From an uncultured Acidimicrobiales bacterium (GTDB taxonomy: Bacteria > Actinomycetota > Acidimicrobiia > Acidimicrobiales > Aldehydirespiratoraceae): DNA of 64,000 nt. The stretch spans positions 346,728-410,727 of the forward strand of contig CATOTC010000003.1 in the NCBI GenBank assembly GCA_951812975.1. Reading direction: 5' to 3'. The notes under the pieces are model-generated. The model worked only from the letters and a program-made list of their open reading frames with translations. It ran no database searches and had not been told where the DNA came from. This document shows positions 1 to 9,597 of this stretch, piece after piece; within the stretch, counting starts at the first letter, position 1; each line of letters begins with the position of its first letter. The translations under genes were made by a program, and so were the position numbers.

Positions 1-104
1 ATTCCCTGGAGGAACCACAGCCGGGCCACGAGCGCACCGAAGAGGATCAGGGCCACGAACGCGAAGATCCGGAGTCGCAGCTTCAACTGGTCGTCGACAG
101 CCAT
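1..104 (-). CDS. mrdA: Penicillin-binding protein 2 (MrdA), N-terminal fragment cut by the window edge
   Basis: Only the first 34 codons are visible. They start with an ATG at 104 and encode a short basic cytoplasmic stretch (MAVDDQLKLRLRIF) followed by a hydrophobic membrane anchor and the typical R-L-W-F-L-Q exit. This is how elongasome PBP2 transpeptidases begin. It follows the mreD stop by 4 bp, so it is the last visible gene of mreB-mreC-mreD-mrdA. The product would cross-link lateral-wall peptidoglycan together with RodA and MreC. The catalytic domain lies outside the window, so the call rests on the anchor and on synteny. Confidence 0.75.
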   Translation of the reverse strand, partial: MAVDDQLKLRLRIFAFVALILFGALVARLWFLQG

Positions 105-108
105 CGTC

Positions 109-630
109 TCAACCCGAAGAGATCATCGAACGGCTCGCTCCGCCGAATCCCGACTGAGCTCCGATGGACCAGGCCAAGACGGGCCGTGTCAACGGCGCCG
201 CCACCGCATTCACGAGCCCGGCGATCAACCCGACGCGCAGCATCTCCAGGTCGACGAGGCCGCGTTGTCCCATGACCTCCCCCAACAGGGCATAACCGGC
301 GACCGCCGCGAAGGTCCCGACCCCCGCTATCGCGGCCAACTGCAACTTCGAGTCTCGAAACAGTTCCTCTCCACTGGCCGCGACCGCGAACGCCACCATG
401 GCGAAGACGATCGCCGAGAGGCCCAGAGGAGTGGGAAGGTAGACGTCCCAGAACAGTCCGATCACGAACGCCGCGGTCGGTCCACGCTGCGGCCCGAACC
501 AGTAGCCGAACATCACCGCGAGAAGAACGAGCAACTCCGGAGCAACCCCCAAGATCCTTACATCAGAAAACACCGTGACCTGCACAACCACCGCCACAAG
601 CATCAGTGCGCCCAGCCTCAACGGGATCAT
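109..630 (-). CDS. mreD: Rod shape-determining protein MreD
   Basis: A 173-residue polytopic inner-membrane protein with about five hydrophobic segments, the usual size for MreD. It is part of the elongasome that links cytoplasmic MreB to the periplasmic PBP2/RodA machinery. The start codon overlaps the mreC stop by 4 bp and the gene sits between mreC and mrdA, which decides the call because MreD sequences diverge strongly. The C-terminal tail (about the last 15 residues) is soluble and Ser/Gly-rich. Confidence 0.88.
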   Translation of the reverse strand: MIPLRLGALMLVAVVVQVTVFSDVRILGVAPELLVLLAVMFGYWFGPQRGPTAAFVIGLFWDVYLPTPLGLSAIVFAMVAFAVAASGEELFRDSKLQLAAIAGVGTFAAVAGYALLGEVMGQRGLVDLEMLRVGLIAGLVNAVAAPLTRPVLAWSIGAQSGFGGASRSMISSG

Positions 631-1583
631 TGGTTCACCTCACCAGCGCCGCCCTCTTCGGGGGGATCGAGAAGGTCCGGGTCGAGATCGAGGGGCACGC
701 TGGTGCTCGGCACGACGTCCACCAGCGGCGGATCCTCGCGTTGCTCAGTAATGAGGACCGACACGAATGCCAGATCCTCGACATCGTTCGCCATCTCCAC
801 GAGGACTTCCAGAGCCAACTCGTCCGCGGCGGGGCGAACCTCGACGACCCGTCCGATGGGAACGTCGGCGGTGTAGCGCGAGTCGTTGTCGGTCACGACC
901 GCGGAACCGATCTCCGGCAACAGTGCGGTGTCTGTGATCTTGGGCCAGTTCGGCCCCTGGTTGATGATGAACATCCCAGGTTCACCCGGGACCGCATGAC
1001 CAAGACCCACATCGTCGGTGGAGACCAGCCGCACTCCGACGAGCAGGCCCGGATCACTCAGCAACTGGACCGTGGAGGTCACCCCGTCAACCCGCTCGAC
1101 ACGGCCCACGAGCCCCGCTCCGGTCACAACTGTCATACCTTCGGTCAGACCATGGCGGTGTCCCTTGTTGATCGTGACGACATCGCTGGCAAAGTTGCCG
1201 ACCGGTCCCCGCTCGACGCGGGCTGTGACGGTCGCGACGTCTGCGGCGTAGGGCAGGTCCAGCGACTCCAGGAGTTGCTGATAGGCGCTGCTGTCGGCCT
1301 CGGCCTGGATCGCAGCACCGCGCATCGCATCGAGTTCCTGCTGCAGAGCCGCGTTCTCCGCTTCAAGGTCGTCGTACTCGAACAGAGAATTCCAGATGTC
1401 ACCAACGGGTGAGAAGATCGTGGTGGCCAACGAGTTGACAGGATGGAGGAGATCCCGAACGAAGCCCTGCGCGGCCCGCGCCGACTCGAATCCCCGCAGA
1501 TCGACGGTCAACAGAGTGATGGCAACAAGCGTGAGAAGGATCAGACGGTGACGAACCCGCCCCGTCCGCTGAGCCAGCGCCAT
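627..1583 (-). CDS. mreC: Rod shape-determining protein MreC
   Basis: A 318-residue bitopic protein: basic N-terminus, one transmembrane helix (about residues 12-32), a coiled coil around residues 68-100 (LEAENAALQQELDAM) and then the beta-rich periplasmic MreC domain with repeated glycine/valine strands. It bridges MreB, MreD and PBP2 during lateral wall synthesis. The last ~40 residues are acidic and proline-rich, a low-complexity tail common in actinobacterial MreC. It lies 15 bp downstream of mreB and overlaps mreD, consistent with one transcript. Confidence 0.95.
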   Translation of the reverse strand: MALAQRTGRVRHRLILLTLVAITLLTVDLRGFESARAAQGFVRDLLHPVNSLATTIFSPVGDIWNSLFEYDDLEAENAALQQELDAMRGAAIQAEADSSAYQQLLESLDLPYAADVATVTARVERGPVGNFASDVVTINKGHRHGLTEGMTVVTGAGLVGRVERVDGVTSTVQLLSDPGLLVGVRLVSTDDVGLGHAVPGEPGMFIINQGPNWPKITDTALLPEIGSAVVTDNDSRYTADVPIGRVVEVRPAADELALEVLVEMANDVEDLAFVSVLITEQREDPPLVDVVPSTSVPLDLDPDLLDPPEEGGAGEVNQ

Positions 1584-1598
1584 GTAACCGCCTTGCGG

Positions 1599-2660
1599 TT
1601 ACAGCTCGCCGGAGCTGAAAACTACGTCCCTCAGGGCCTCGAACTCCTCAAGAACTTGACCTGACCCGACAGCAACGGCATAAAGAGGTTGGCGGGCGAT
1701 CCGAACCGGCATCCCCGTCTCGTCAGCCAGCCGCTGGTCGATGTTGCGCAACAGGACTCCCCCACCCGCCAGAGTGATGCCACGCTCCATGATGTCTGCC
1801 GCAAGGTCGGGCGGGGTCTGGTCGAGGGTCGACTTGACTGCGTCGCAGACAGCGACGATCGGCTCCTCGAGCGCAGAGCGAATGTCTTGAGTGCTCACGA
1901 CGATGCTGCGGGGTAGGCCGGTCACGAGGTCTCGTCCGCGGATCTCTGCGCACAACTCCTTCTTGAGCGGTGTAGCCGAACCGATCTGAACCTTCACTTC
2001 CTCAGCAGTACGCTCACCGAGCGCAAGACCGTGCTCCTTCTTGACGTGCTGGGCGATTGCATCATCGAGTTCGTCGCCGCCGACACGGACCGATTGACTC
2101 GCCACGACACCGCCGAGGGAGATGACCGCGACCTCGGTGGTCCCACCGCCGATATCGACGATCATGTTGCCCGTCGGCTCCTGAACAGGAAGGCCGGCAC
2201 CGATCGCTGCAGCCATGGGCTCTTCGATTATGTAGGCCGGTTTGCTTGCGCCCGCGTACTCCGCTGCCTCCTGCACGGCGCGTTGTTCGACACCGGTGAT
2301 TCCCGAAGGAACCGCGATCACCATGCGCGGCCGAGCCCACTTGCGCTGATGAACCTTGCGGATGAAGTAACGGAGCATCTTCTCGCAGATCTCGAAGTCT
2401 GCGATGACACCGTCCTTGAGCGGGCGGATGGCCCGAATATTGGCGGGGGTGCGTCCGATCATCCGTTTCGCTTCAAACCCGACAGCCAAAGGCCGGTTGT
2501 CGGTGGTGTCGATGGCGACCACAGACGGTTCGTCCAACACGACGCCTTCGCCCCGCACATACACCAGGGTGTTGGCGGTGCCGAGGTCGACTGCCATGTC
2601 ACGTCCCATAGCAGCCCGCAGACCACCACCCAACATGCTCTTGAATGAGTCTGCAGCCAT
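1599..2660 (-). CDS. mreB: Actin-like cell-shape protein MreB
   Basis: A 353-residue actin/HSP70-fold ATPase. The phosphate-1 motif is DLGTANTLVYVRG near the N-terminus, the phosphate-2 motif is VDIGGGTTEVAV, and the adenosine motif appears as LAGGGVLLRN near the C-terminus. It polymerises under the membrane and guides elongation. I chose the ATG at 2660 (MAADSFKSMLGG); a longer reading frame to 2768 adds residues unlike MreB. A GAGG run about 12 bp upstream could be the ribosome site. It heads the mreBCD-mrdA cluster. Confidence 0.96.
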   Translation of the reverse strand: MAADSFKSMLGGGLRAAMGRDMAVDLGTANTLVYVRGEGVVLDEPSVVAIDTTDNRPLAVGFEAKRMIGRTPANIRAIRPLKDGVIADFEICEKMLRYFIRKVHQRKWARPRMVIAVPSGITGVEQRAVQEAAEYAGASKPAYIIEEPMAAAIGAGLPVQEPTGNMIVDIGGGTTEVAVISLGGVVASQSVRVGGDELDDAIAQHVKKEHGLALGERTAEEVKVQIGSATPLKKELCAEIRGRDLVTGLPRSIVVSTQDIRSALEEPIVAVCDAVKSTLDQTPPDLAADIMERGITLAGGGVLLRNIDQRLADETGMPVRIARQPLYAVAVGSGQVLEEFEALRDVVFSSGEL

Positions 2661-2848
2661 TAGCTCGTTGCCTCGTTCCGGTATCCGAAGTTGGCCCGGG
2701 ATAACCCAGCACGCACGGTGCTGTTCGCCCGCGCCCCAGTGTACGCAGAAATGCCGACCCGATGCCAAGAATCGATTGCACGCGGCCCATCATCAATGAA
2801 CAGCGGTGTGTGGACAACAGAGCCGATCGGTAGTGCCGTCATCTGAGG

Positions 2849-3265
2849 TCAGCCTCGGCTCAGGTCCGGGAAGAAGATCGCAATCTCGCGTTCCGCGGAC
2901 TCACCGGAGTCGCTCCCGTGAATCAAGTTCTCTGTGAACTGGTTGCCGAGGTCTCCACGGATCGTTCCCGGGTCCGCCGCCAGCGGATCGGTCGCTCCGA
3001 TCATCTGGCGAGCCACGCGCCACGTCTCAGACACGCCTTCGACGACCGCTACCAACACCGGACCCCGGCTCATGAACGCGACCAAGTCGTTGTAGAACGG
3101 TTTGCCCTGATGCTCTGCATAGTGGCGGGCGAGGGTCTCCTCGTCGAGCACCCGGAGCTCCGCCGCCGCCAGCTTCAGCCCCTTGCGTTCGAAGCGCCCG
3201 AGTATCTCGCCCACCAGACCGCGTTCCACCGCGTCCGGTTTGCAGATGATGAGAGTTCGGTCCAT
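2849..3265 (-). CDS. ndk: Nucleoside diphosphate kinase
   Basis: A 138-residue enzyme that transfers the gamma phosphate from one NTP to another NDP through a phospho-histidine. It begins MDRTLIICKPDAVERG, the family's standard nucleotide-binding start, and carries the catalytic histidine in NLIHGSDS near residue 117. The reading frame is open to 3340, but the ATG at 3265 gives the canonical N-terminus. It lies between folC and mreB on the same strand. A second, very divergent NDK-fold protein is encoded at 37746-38717. Confidence 0.96.
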   Translation of the reverse strand: MDRTLIICKPDAVERGLVGEILGRFERKGLKLAAAELRVLDEETLARHYAEHQGKPFYNDLVAFMSRGPVLVAVVEGVSETWRVARQMIGATDPLAADPGTIRGDLGNQFTENLIHGSDSGESAEREIAIFFPDLSRG

Positions 3266-3365
3266 GCGCTGGAAGGCTATCCCTTCGATTGAAAACGGCA
3301 CCGCGATTCGAAACGTCACCGCGATTTCAAACGTCACCACGCACCTGACGCGGGCTTGGTCTCGG

Positions 3366-4652
3366 CTACAGCTCCGCGGCGAACTCGCGTGCGACCTCCA
3401 AAACGGTCACCGAACCCGCGACCACGATCAGGTCCTCGTCGTCGGCCTGATCTAAGACGAAATCCAAGGCTGGGGCGATGTCTGAGACAGCTTCGGCGCG
3501 CGCACCCAACGAGACTGCCGTGTCACACAGGGCCCTCGCTGCAACACCGCGGGGTGTGGGAGCCGTACAGGTGACCAACAGGTCGAAGTTGGCCGCGTCG
3601 AGGGCCCCGAGCACCTCCGCAGGATCTCGGCCGTCCTGGATTCCGAAGACCAGGAATCGACGGTTGAGTCCGCCGAAATCCTCCACGAGCGACCTTGCCA
3701 GCGCCTGCGCTCCAGGCGGATTGTGGGCAGCATCGAGCAGCATCAACGGACTGCGGTGGACCACCTCGAGCCGGCCCGGCGCCTCCACCGAACCGAAGGC
3801 CTCCCCCAACACTTCTGAGCTGAGCGGTGCGTCGAAGAACTCCTCGACCGCGCAGACAGCCAGCGCGGCGTTGTGTCCCTGATGGGCGCCATGCAGTCCG
3901 AGAAACACATCAGAATGCGTGGATCTCGGCGTTTCAATGCTCAGTAGGCGACCGCCGACCGCCACCTCCTTGCTCAACAGGGCGGGCGTGACGATGGAGG
4001 CCGGTGACTGTGCGGCGACGATCTCCGTGAGCTCGGCGGTGCTCTCACCGACGACGACACTTGAACCGGCCTTGACGATTCCGGCCTTCTCCTGCGCTAC
4101 GCGACGCCACCAACCCGGCGCCCCGTCGGTGTGGTCGCGCCCGACGTTGGTGATCACCGCGACCTGGCCATCGACGACGTTGGTCGCGTCAAACCGTCCC
4201 AACATTCCCACCTCAACCACCGCCACCTCGACCGCCTCGTTCGCGAAATGCGCGAACGCAGCCGCCGTCACCGTCTCGAACCAGCTCAACGGTTCAAGTT
4301 CAGCCGCCTCCACAAGGCGTGCGATGTCGCCGACAGCCTGACCGAACGTCGGCTGGTCGAGTTCGGCGGCCCCCACCCGGATCCGCTCGCACGGAGTGAC
4401 CAGGTGCGGACTCGTGTACAACCCGACCCGCAGTCCCATCGCGCTCAGTAACGACTCGATCATCCGCGCGGTCGAGCCCTTGCCGTTGGTGCCGGTGATG
4501 TGGAGGACCGGACAAGCGTGTTGAGGGTCGCCCAGGATCGCCATGACGTTGAGCATCTTGTCCAGCGACAGACCCTTGATCGCTCCCGCACGCGGCTGAA
4601 CCTCGTAGTTGATCAGCCGATCAAGATGATTCAGCGCCTCTCGATAGTCCAA
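3366..4652 (-). CDS. folC: Bifunctional folylpolyglutamate synthase / dihydrofolate synthase
   Basis: A 428-residue Mur-ligase-fold enzyme that adds glutamate to dihydropteroate or to tetrahydrofolates. The P-loop is ITGTNGKGSTARM around residues 53-65, the middle domain has the TNVGRDHTD motif, and the C-terminal domain has LDAAHNPPGA, all diagnostic. Full length for the family. It sits between clpX (42 bp upstream) and ndk, a common actinobacterial arrangement (valS, often present before folC, is absent here). Confidence 0.95.
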   Translation of the reverse strand: MDYREALNHLDRLINYEVQPRAGAIKGLSLDKMLNVMAILGDPQHACPVLHITGTNGKGSTARMIESLLSAMGLRVGLYTSPHLVTPCERIRVGAAELDQPTFGQAVGDIARLVEAAELEPLSWFETVTAAAFAHFANEAVEVAVVEVGMLGRFDATNVVDGQVAVITNVGRDHTDGAPGWWRRVAQEKAGIVKAGSSVVVGESTAELTEIVAAQSPASIVTPALLSKEVAVGGRLLSIETPRSTHSDVFLGLHGAHQGHNAALAVCAVEEFFDAPLSSEVLGEAFGSVEAPGRLEVVHRSPLMLLDAAHNPPGAQALARSLVEDFGGLNRRFLVFGIQDGRDPAEVLGALDAANFDLLVTCTAPTPRGVAARALCDTAVSLGARAEAVSDIAPALDFVLDQADDEDLIVVAGSVTVLEVAREFAAEL

Positions 4653-4694
4653 GTCACCAGTCCCGTTGCTTGGGGATCAAACAGCTCGGTCGCC

Positions 4695-5948
4695 TCAGCT
4701 GGCGCGCAGGTCCTCGACGCGGTCGAGCAGCACCGGCGGGACCTTCTCGAGGACCGTGTCCTCGTCGATCACGACCTGGCCGACATCGTCACGACCGGGA
4801 AGGTCGTACATGACGTCGAGCAGAACCTCTTCGAGGATCGCGCGCAGCCCGCGTGCGCCCGAGGACCGCTTGATCGCCTCCTCAGCAACAGCCAGAAGCG
4901 CTGACGGGGTGAACTCCAGGTCGACGTTCTCGAATTCAAAGATCTTCTGATACTGCTTGACGAGGGCGTTGCGGGGTTCAGTGAGAATCTCCACGAGCGC
5001 GTCCACTTCGAGGTGTCCCACCGCACCCTGTACGGGCAGGCGCCCGATGAACTCGGGGATCAGACCGAACTTGACAAGGTCTTCGGGCAGTACCTCATCG
5101 AAGATCGCTCCGAGATCCTTGTCTTCGGGGCGTCGAATATCGGCCCCGAAGCCGACACCGGTAGTCCCGATCCGATTCTCGACGATCTTCTCGATGCCTG
5201 CGAACGCCCCTCCGCAGATGAACAGCACATTGGAGGTGTCGATCTGGATGAACTCCTGGTGGGGGTGCTTGCGTCCGCCTTGAGGCGGTACGGCTGCCGT
5301 CGTTCCTTCGAGAATCTTCAGAAGCGCCTGTTGAACTCCCTCACCGGACACGTCGCGGGTGATCGACGGGTTCTCGCTCTTGCGGGCCACCTTGTCGATC
5401 TCGTCGATGTAGATGATTCCGGTCTCAGCCTTCTTGATGTCGTAGTCGGCTGCCTGGATCAGCTTCAACAGGATGTTCTCGACGTCCTCGCCGACGTATC
5501 CGGCCTCGGTGAGTGCAGTGGCATCGGCGATCGCGAAGGGCACGTTGAGCATCCGGGCCAGAGTCTGCGCCATCAGCGTCTTGCCGCACCCGGTCGGGCC
5601 GATCAGCAGTATGTTGGACTTCGAGAGTTCAACTTCGGAGTCAAGCTGGGAGCCCAACTCCACCCGCTTGTAGTGGTTGTAGACGGCCACTGAGAGGATC
5701 CGCTTGGCGTTGTCCTGCCCGACGACGTAATCGTCGAGGAACTGGTAGATCTCCCGCGGCGAGGGCAGCACCCCCAGACTGTTCTCGGAACCCTCCGCCA
5801 ACTCCTCTTTGATGATCTCGTTGCAGAGACCGATGCATTCGTCGCAGATGTAGACCCCAGGACCCGCAATGAGCTTCATGACCTGCTTTTGTGACTTCCC
5901 GCAGAAAGAACACTTCAGCAGTTCTCCACCTTCGCCGAATTTGGCCAC
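4695..5948 (-). CDS. clpX: ATP-dependent Clp protease ATP-binding subunit ClpX
   Basis: A 417-residue AAA+ unfoldase that recognises tagged substrates, including ssrA-tagged peptides, and feeds them to ClpP. The N-terminal zinc-binding domain has two CxxC pairs (CSFCGK and CDEC). Walker A is GPTGCGKT, Walker B is IIYIDEID, and the C-terminal small domain is complete. It lies 34 bp behind clpP. The same window encodes SmpB and tmRNA, so the whole trans-translation tag-and-degrade path is represented. Confidence 0.98.
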   Translation of the reverse strand: MAKFGEGGELLKCSFCGKSQKQVMKLIAGPGVYICDECIGLCNEIIKEELAEGSENSLGVLPSPREIYQFLDDYVVGQDNAKRILSVAVYNHYKRVELGSQLDSEVELSKSNILLIGPTGCGKTLMAQTLARMLNVPFAIADATALTEAGYVGEDVENILLKLIQAADYDIKKAETGIIYIDEIDKVARKSENPSITRDVSGEGVQQALLKILEGTTAAVPPQGGRKHPHQEFIQIDTSNVLFICGGAFAGIEKIVENRIGTTGVGFGADIRRPEDKDLGAIFDEVLPEDLVKFGLIPEFIGRLPVQGAVGHLEVDALVEILTEPRNALVKQYQKIFEFENVDLEFTPSALLAVAEEAIKRSSGARGLRAILEEVLLDVMYDLPGRDDVGQVVIDEDTVLEKVPPVLLDRVEDLRAS

Positions 5949-5982
5949 TGGTTCCTTCCCTGCTTTCCGGATCTGGACGGAT

Positions 5983-6624
5983 TCAGCCGATCACTGCGAT
6001 CGCACCGCTGCTGTCAACAGTATTACGCGTCTCAATCACCTCATCGATTATGCCGTACTCTTTGGCCTGAAGCGCGGTCATTACGAAGTCTCGGTCCGTG
6101 TCGGCCGCGATCTTCTCGACCGACTGACCGGTGTGTAGGGCCAGAACCTGCTCCAGCGAGACCTTCATCCGCTGGATCTCGGCGGCTATCAACTCGATGT
6201 CGCTGGCCTGTCCGCGAGCACCGGCGTAGGGCTGATGAATGAGGATCCGAGCGTGGGGCAGTGCCAGGCGCTTGCCCGGTGCACCGGCCGCCAACAGCAC
6301 CGCTGCAGCCGACGCTGCCTGACCGAAACAGATCGTGGTGATGTCGGGCTTGATGTAGCACATCGTGTCGTAGATCGCGAACAGGGCGTTGATGTCGCCG
6401 CCCGGCGAGTTGATGTACAGGTTGATGTCCTTGTCGGGATTCTCCGACTCCAGGTGCAGCAGCTGGGCACAGATCAGGTTTGCGATGGTGTCGTCGATCG
6501 GCGTGCCGATGAAGATGATGTTCTCCTTCAACAGACGGCTGTACAGGTCAAAGGCCCGTTCTCCCCGGTTCGTCTGCTCCACGACGGTGGGAACGAGGTA
6601 GCCGCGGGGGTTGATGTCAGTCAT
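5983..6624 (-). CDS. clpP: ATP-dependent Clp protease proteolytic subunit
   Basis: A 213-residue serine peptidase that forms the double-heptamer chamber. The catalytic Ser is in CFGQAASAA (about residue 105), the His in ILIHQPYAG (about 130) and the Asp in DTDRDF; INSPGGD forms the oxyanion-side loop. The start overlaps the tig stop by 4 bp, so tig, clpP and clpX form one operon. Only one clpP is present here, although many actinobacteria carry tandem clpP1-clpP2. Confidence 0.97.
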   Translation of the reverse strand: MTDINPRGYLVPTVVEQTNRGERAFDLYSRLLKENIIFIGTPIDDTIANLICAQLLHLESENPDKDINLYINSPGGDINALFAIYDTMCYIKPDITTICFGQAASAAAVLLAAGAPGKRLALPHARILIHQPYAGARGQASDIELIAAEIQRMKVSLEQVLALHTGQSVEKIAADTDRDFVMTALQAKEYGIIDEVIETRNTVDSSGAIAVIG

Positions 6625-8015
6625 TGGTCGTCTCCATCGTCTGTCGGTGCGTCGTCTGTCGCTTCGTCCTGGGGGTCGGCGGCCTCGGATGACTCCGCTG
6701 CTCGCAGATCAACCGCAGCACCGGATTCGTCGATAAGTTCAACGTTGTCAAGAAGCCACTCTAGGGCCTTGGATTTGGCGAGATCGGCACGCAACGACGA
6801 GAGTTGTCCCAATTCTCTGAGCCGCTCCATCTGCTCAGAGCCGTCGGCACCGACCCTCGCGGCCATTTCATCGATCGTCTCGGTGAGTGTGTCGTCGTCG
6901 GGGTTGAGTCCCTCGGCCGCAGCGATCGCCCGCAGGGCCAGGTCGACCTTGACCGCGTTCTCAGCAGACCCCGCGAACTCAGAGCGCAGCTGATCGATGT
7001 CCTGGCCCGTCTGGGCGAAGTAGTCGTTCGGGTCGACTCCAGACTCCTGCAGATTCCCGAACAGTTCCTGAAGCCGACCATTGATCTCGTCGGTGACCAT
7101 CACCTCAGGGACCTCCTCGGTCACCAGATCAGCGAGCGCCTCGGCGATCTTCAGGTCAGCGGTGCGACGGGCCATCGACATCTTCATCGAAGCGAGACGT
7201 TCGCTGATGTCGGCGCGCAGTTCATCGACCGTCTCGAACTCGGTTGCTTCGGCGGCCCAGGAGTCGTCGAGTTCCGGCAGGACCGCTTCGCGCACGTCCA
7301 GGACATCGATGACGAAGTTGAGGGGCTCGGGCTCGTCGGGGTCCGGATGGGCAGCTTCGAAGGTCACCTCATCACCGGCGACGGCGCCGCGGAGGTTCTC
7401 GTCGATCTCCGCCACGACGGCACCGGTGCCCACCTCGTAGTCGTAGTCGCTGGCTGACAAGCCGGGCAGTTCCTCACCGCCGTGGCTGCCGACGATGTCG
7501 ATGCCGACCTGATCACCGTCGGTTGCAGGCCGATCCACGGTCTGGAACACGGCATGCTCGGCTCGGAGCCGATCGATCTCGGAGTCGATGTCCTCATCTG
7601 TTGGGTCAGGGCTCGGGACCTCGATGCGCAGGCCGTTGTAGCCGGCCACTTCGATCACGGGTCGGATCTCGACTGTGGCGTCGAAGACCACCGCGCCCCC
7701 CTCCTGTCCGGCAACGATCTCGATGTCGGGCGAGTCGATCACGTCCACGTCGTGTTGGACCACAGCCTGCTGGTAGTAGCCGGGCAGTTCCTCACGGAGA
7801 GCCTCGGAGCGTCCGTACTGGTGCCCGAGCTGGACCTCGAGGATCCGACGCGGGACCTTGCCCTGTCGAAATCCTGGTATCCGGACCTGTTTGGAGATAC
7901 GCCTGAACGCCTCGGAAACCGCTGTGTCGAACTCCTTCTCATCAACCTCGACCGTCAACTTGACCTTGTTGTCGTCAAGGAACTCGATACTGCTCGTAGT
8001 GCCATTGTTGTTCAC
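6621..8015 (-). CDS. tig: Trigger factor (ribosome-associated chaperone / peptidyl-prolyl isomerase)
   Basis: A 464-residue chaperone. The ribosome-docking signature GFRQGKVP is near residue 50, the FKBP-like isomerase domain runs from about 150 to 240, and a helical C-terminal chaperone domain follows. The last ~45 residues are extremely acidic (Asp/Glu/Ala), as usual in actinobacterial trigger factors. It is the first gene of tig-clpP-clpX. The reading frame is ordinary and complete. Confidence 0.96.
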   Translation of the reverse strand: MNNNGTTSSIEFLDDNKVKLTVEVDEKEFDTAVSEAFRRISKQVRIPGFRQGKVPRRILEVQLGHQYGRSEALREELPGYYQQAVVQHDVDVIDSPDIEIVAGQEGGAVVFDATVEIRPVIEVAGYNGLRIEVPSPDPTDEDIDSEIDRLRAEHAVFQTVDRPATDGDQVGIDIVGSHGGEELPGLSASDYDYEVGTGAVVAEIDENLRGAVAGDEVTFEAAHPDPDEPEPLNFVIDVLDVREAVLPELDDSWAAEATEFETVDELRADISERLASMKMSMARRTADLKIAEALADLVTEEVPEVMVTDEINGRLQELFGNLQESGVDPNDYFAQTGQDIDQLRSEFAGSAENAVKVDLALRAIAAAEGLNPDDDTLTETIDEMAARVGADGSEQMERLRELGQLSSLRADLAKSKALEWLLDNVELIDESGAAVDLRAAESSEAADPQDEATDDAPTDDGDDQ

Positions 8016-8158
8016 CCGAAAGAGCCTAACGGCACGCGGGATCGACTCAATTGCCCAACAGCCTCGCCAACCGAGTTCAGGTCATCTGGGCGCTTCGACT
8101 CCGAGACGGTTCAATCTCTGCACAGGCCGCTAACCTCCCGTTAGCCTCGAAAGGCGCC

Positions 8159-8233
8159 GCGGGTGTAGTTCAACGGCCAGAACCTCAGCCTTCCAAGCTG
8201 ATGATGGGAGTTCGATTCTCCTCACCCGCTCCA
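8159..8233 (+). tRNA. tRNA-Gly (anticodon TCC)
   Basis: The acceptor stem pairs GCGGGTG (8159-8165) with CACCCGC (8223-8229). The D arm is GTTC/GAAC, the anticodon stem is TCAGC/GCTGA around the loop CTTCCAA, and the T arm is GGAG-TTCGATT-CTCC. Discriminator T and an encoded CCA end at 8233. It stands alone between tig and the small HTH gene, and no integrase is next to it. Confidence 0.95.
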
Positions 8234-8318
8234 TCCGAACGCTAATCGGGGCTCCCGCGTTCAGGCCGTGCACGGTGGATCGAACTGATGTGACCGATTA
8301 CGCAACCGGTTTTGGTCG

Positions 8319-8546
8319 CTAACCGGTTGACGGATACAGATGCGCCATCGTTCCGGGTTCCACCCGACAGGTCTCGATGAAGTCGTCGACATCATCTCGC
8401 TTGAGCCGGATCACGCGACCGAACTTGTAAGCCGGAATCTGACCCTCGTCAATAAACCGGTACAGGGTTCTCGGCGTGATGCCCAGCCGGTCTGACGCTG
8501 CCGGGGTTGACAACCAAATCACATCATCTGCAGGTTGCTCGGGCAT
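8319..8546 (-). CDS. BldC/excisionase-like helix-turn-helix DNA-binding protein
   Basis: A 75-residue MerR-type winged-helix protein. The pattern WLSTPAASDRLGITPRTLYR, then a short wing and VIRLKRDDVDDFI, is the excisionase/BldC fold used for DNA bending and developmental regulation in actinobacteria. An SD-like GGGAGG lies just upstream of the ATG at 8546. It is divergent from the Tad pilus operon that starts at 8776, so it could control that operon, but this is inference. An alternative is a phage-type excisionase; no integrase or phage gene is next to it. Confidence 0.75.
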   Translation of the reverse strand: MPEQPADDVIWLSTPAASDRLGITPRTLYRFIDEGQIPAYKFGRVIRLKRDDVDDFIETCRVEPGTMAHLYPSTG

Positions 8547-8775
8547 TCTGCCTCCCTTCAGAAGAAAATTCCCCTGGTGATTTACGCTAATTTACAGGGT
8601 TTTTGAGGCGATCACATCGGTTGTAGGCCAGCAACATCGAAATTAGCTGTGGAAGTCTGATTTTTCTGCTGTTATGGTCTCGCTGCGAGTCGATCAGGAG
8701 CGGGAACTGTCTGGTCGGCTCGGCGGGGCGGGCGCCACGAAGGCGCACGCCAAAGGCGGAGGAGTTTCAACGGCG

Positions 8776-9597
8776 ATGACAGATCCAAGGACCCAGGGCC
8801 TTGACGCGGCGGCACCGGAAACGGCGGGTGTCAAACGATCCATAGTCTCCCGCCGCAGCCTTCCCAACGGACGAGCGCTCATCGGCGCGCTGCTGGTGAC
8901 GGTCGCCGCGGTAGGAGCATTCGTATTCTCCACCCGAGGCGAGAGCGGGCCCAAAAACGAATACCTCGTCCTGCTCAGAGACATCGACGCCGGTGGGTTG
9001 GTCAACGCCGCTGATGTGACGTACGAACCGATGACGCTCAGCCCGGAGCTGGCCGATATCGCCTTCTCCTCGACACGCAGCGACACGACCGGGCACCTCG
9101 ACGGCGCGACAGCCCTGCGCTTCCTGCATGCAGGCGCGTTGCTGCTCGCTCCCGATCTGCGCGGCGCCAACCGGGTCCCCGGCGGGGAGACGACCGAGAT
9201 ACACGAACTGACCGTGCCAGTGCCGGTGGACCGCACACCTGAGGCGCTCGCACGGGGCGACCGGGTCGCCGTCCTCGCCTACGACTCACGCAACGACACA
9301 ACCTGGACCGCAGTTGACGATGGGCTGGTTCTGGACTACAGCACGTCGCGCGACGGCATCGGTCCGAGCTCGCACGGCCGTCTCACGCTGGCGCTGAGTG
9401 GTCCTCAGGGCGTCCTGCGCGGCGCGCACCTGTCATTTCTTGAACTCACCGTGGTGCTGACGACGAGAGCTGCCAACGACGAGTATCCCGGGCACTACGG
9501 CGGTCCGATTCGAGTCGATCCGCGCAACGAGGGTGATCCCTCGGGTGTGCCGCCCGACGACGCGGTCGTCACCGACAGCGAGGAGTTCATGCAATGA
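8776..9597 (+). CDS. SAF-domain pilus assembly protein (CpaB/RcpC-like)
   Basis: A 273-residue membrane-anchored protein: basic N-terminus, one transmembrane helix (about residues 33-53) and then a SAF/CpaB-like domain (YLVLLRDIDAGGLVNAADV) facing outward. Such proteins help the Tad secretion pore. I chose the ATG at 8776 because a GGAGGAG ribosome site lies 11 bp upstream; the frame is open from 8674 but without a ribosome site. It overlaps the next gene by 4 bp and starts the Tad operon. Confidence 0.7.
   Translation: MTDPRTQGLDAAAPETAGVKRSIVSRRSLPNGRALIGALLVTVAAVGAFVFSTRGESGPKNEYLVLLRDIDAGGLVNAADVTYEPMTLSPELADIAFSSTRSDTTGHLDGATALRFLHAGALLLAPDLRGANRVPGGETTEIHELTVPVPVDRTPEALARGDRVAVLAYDSRNDTTWTAVDDGLVLDYSTSRDGIGPSSHGRLTLALSGPQGVLRGAHLSFLELTVVLTTRAANDEYPGHYGGPIRVDPRNEGDPSGVPPDDAVVTDSEEFMQ

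Noticed and set aside
8159..8233. tRNA-Gly as an island attachment site
   Set aside because: No integrase, repeat of the tRNA 3' end or foreign gene set follows; the next genes are an HTH gene and the Tad operon.
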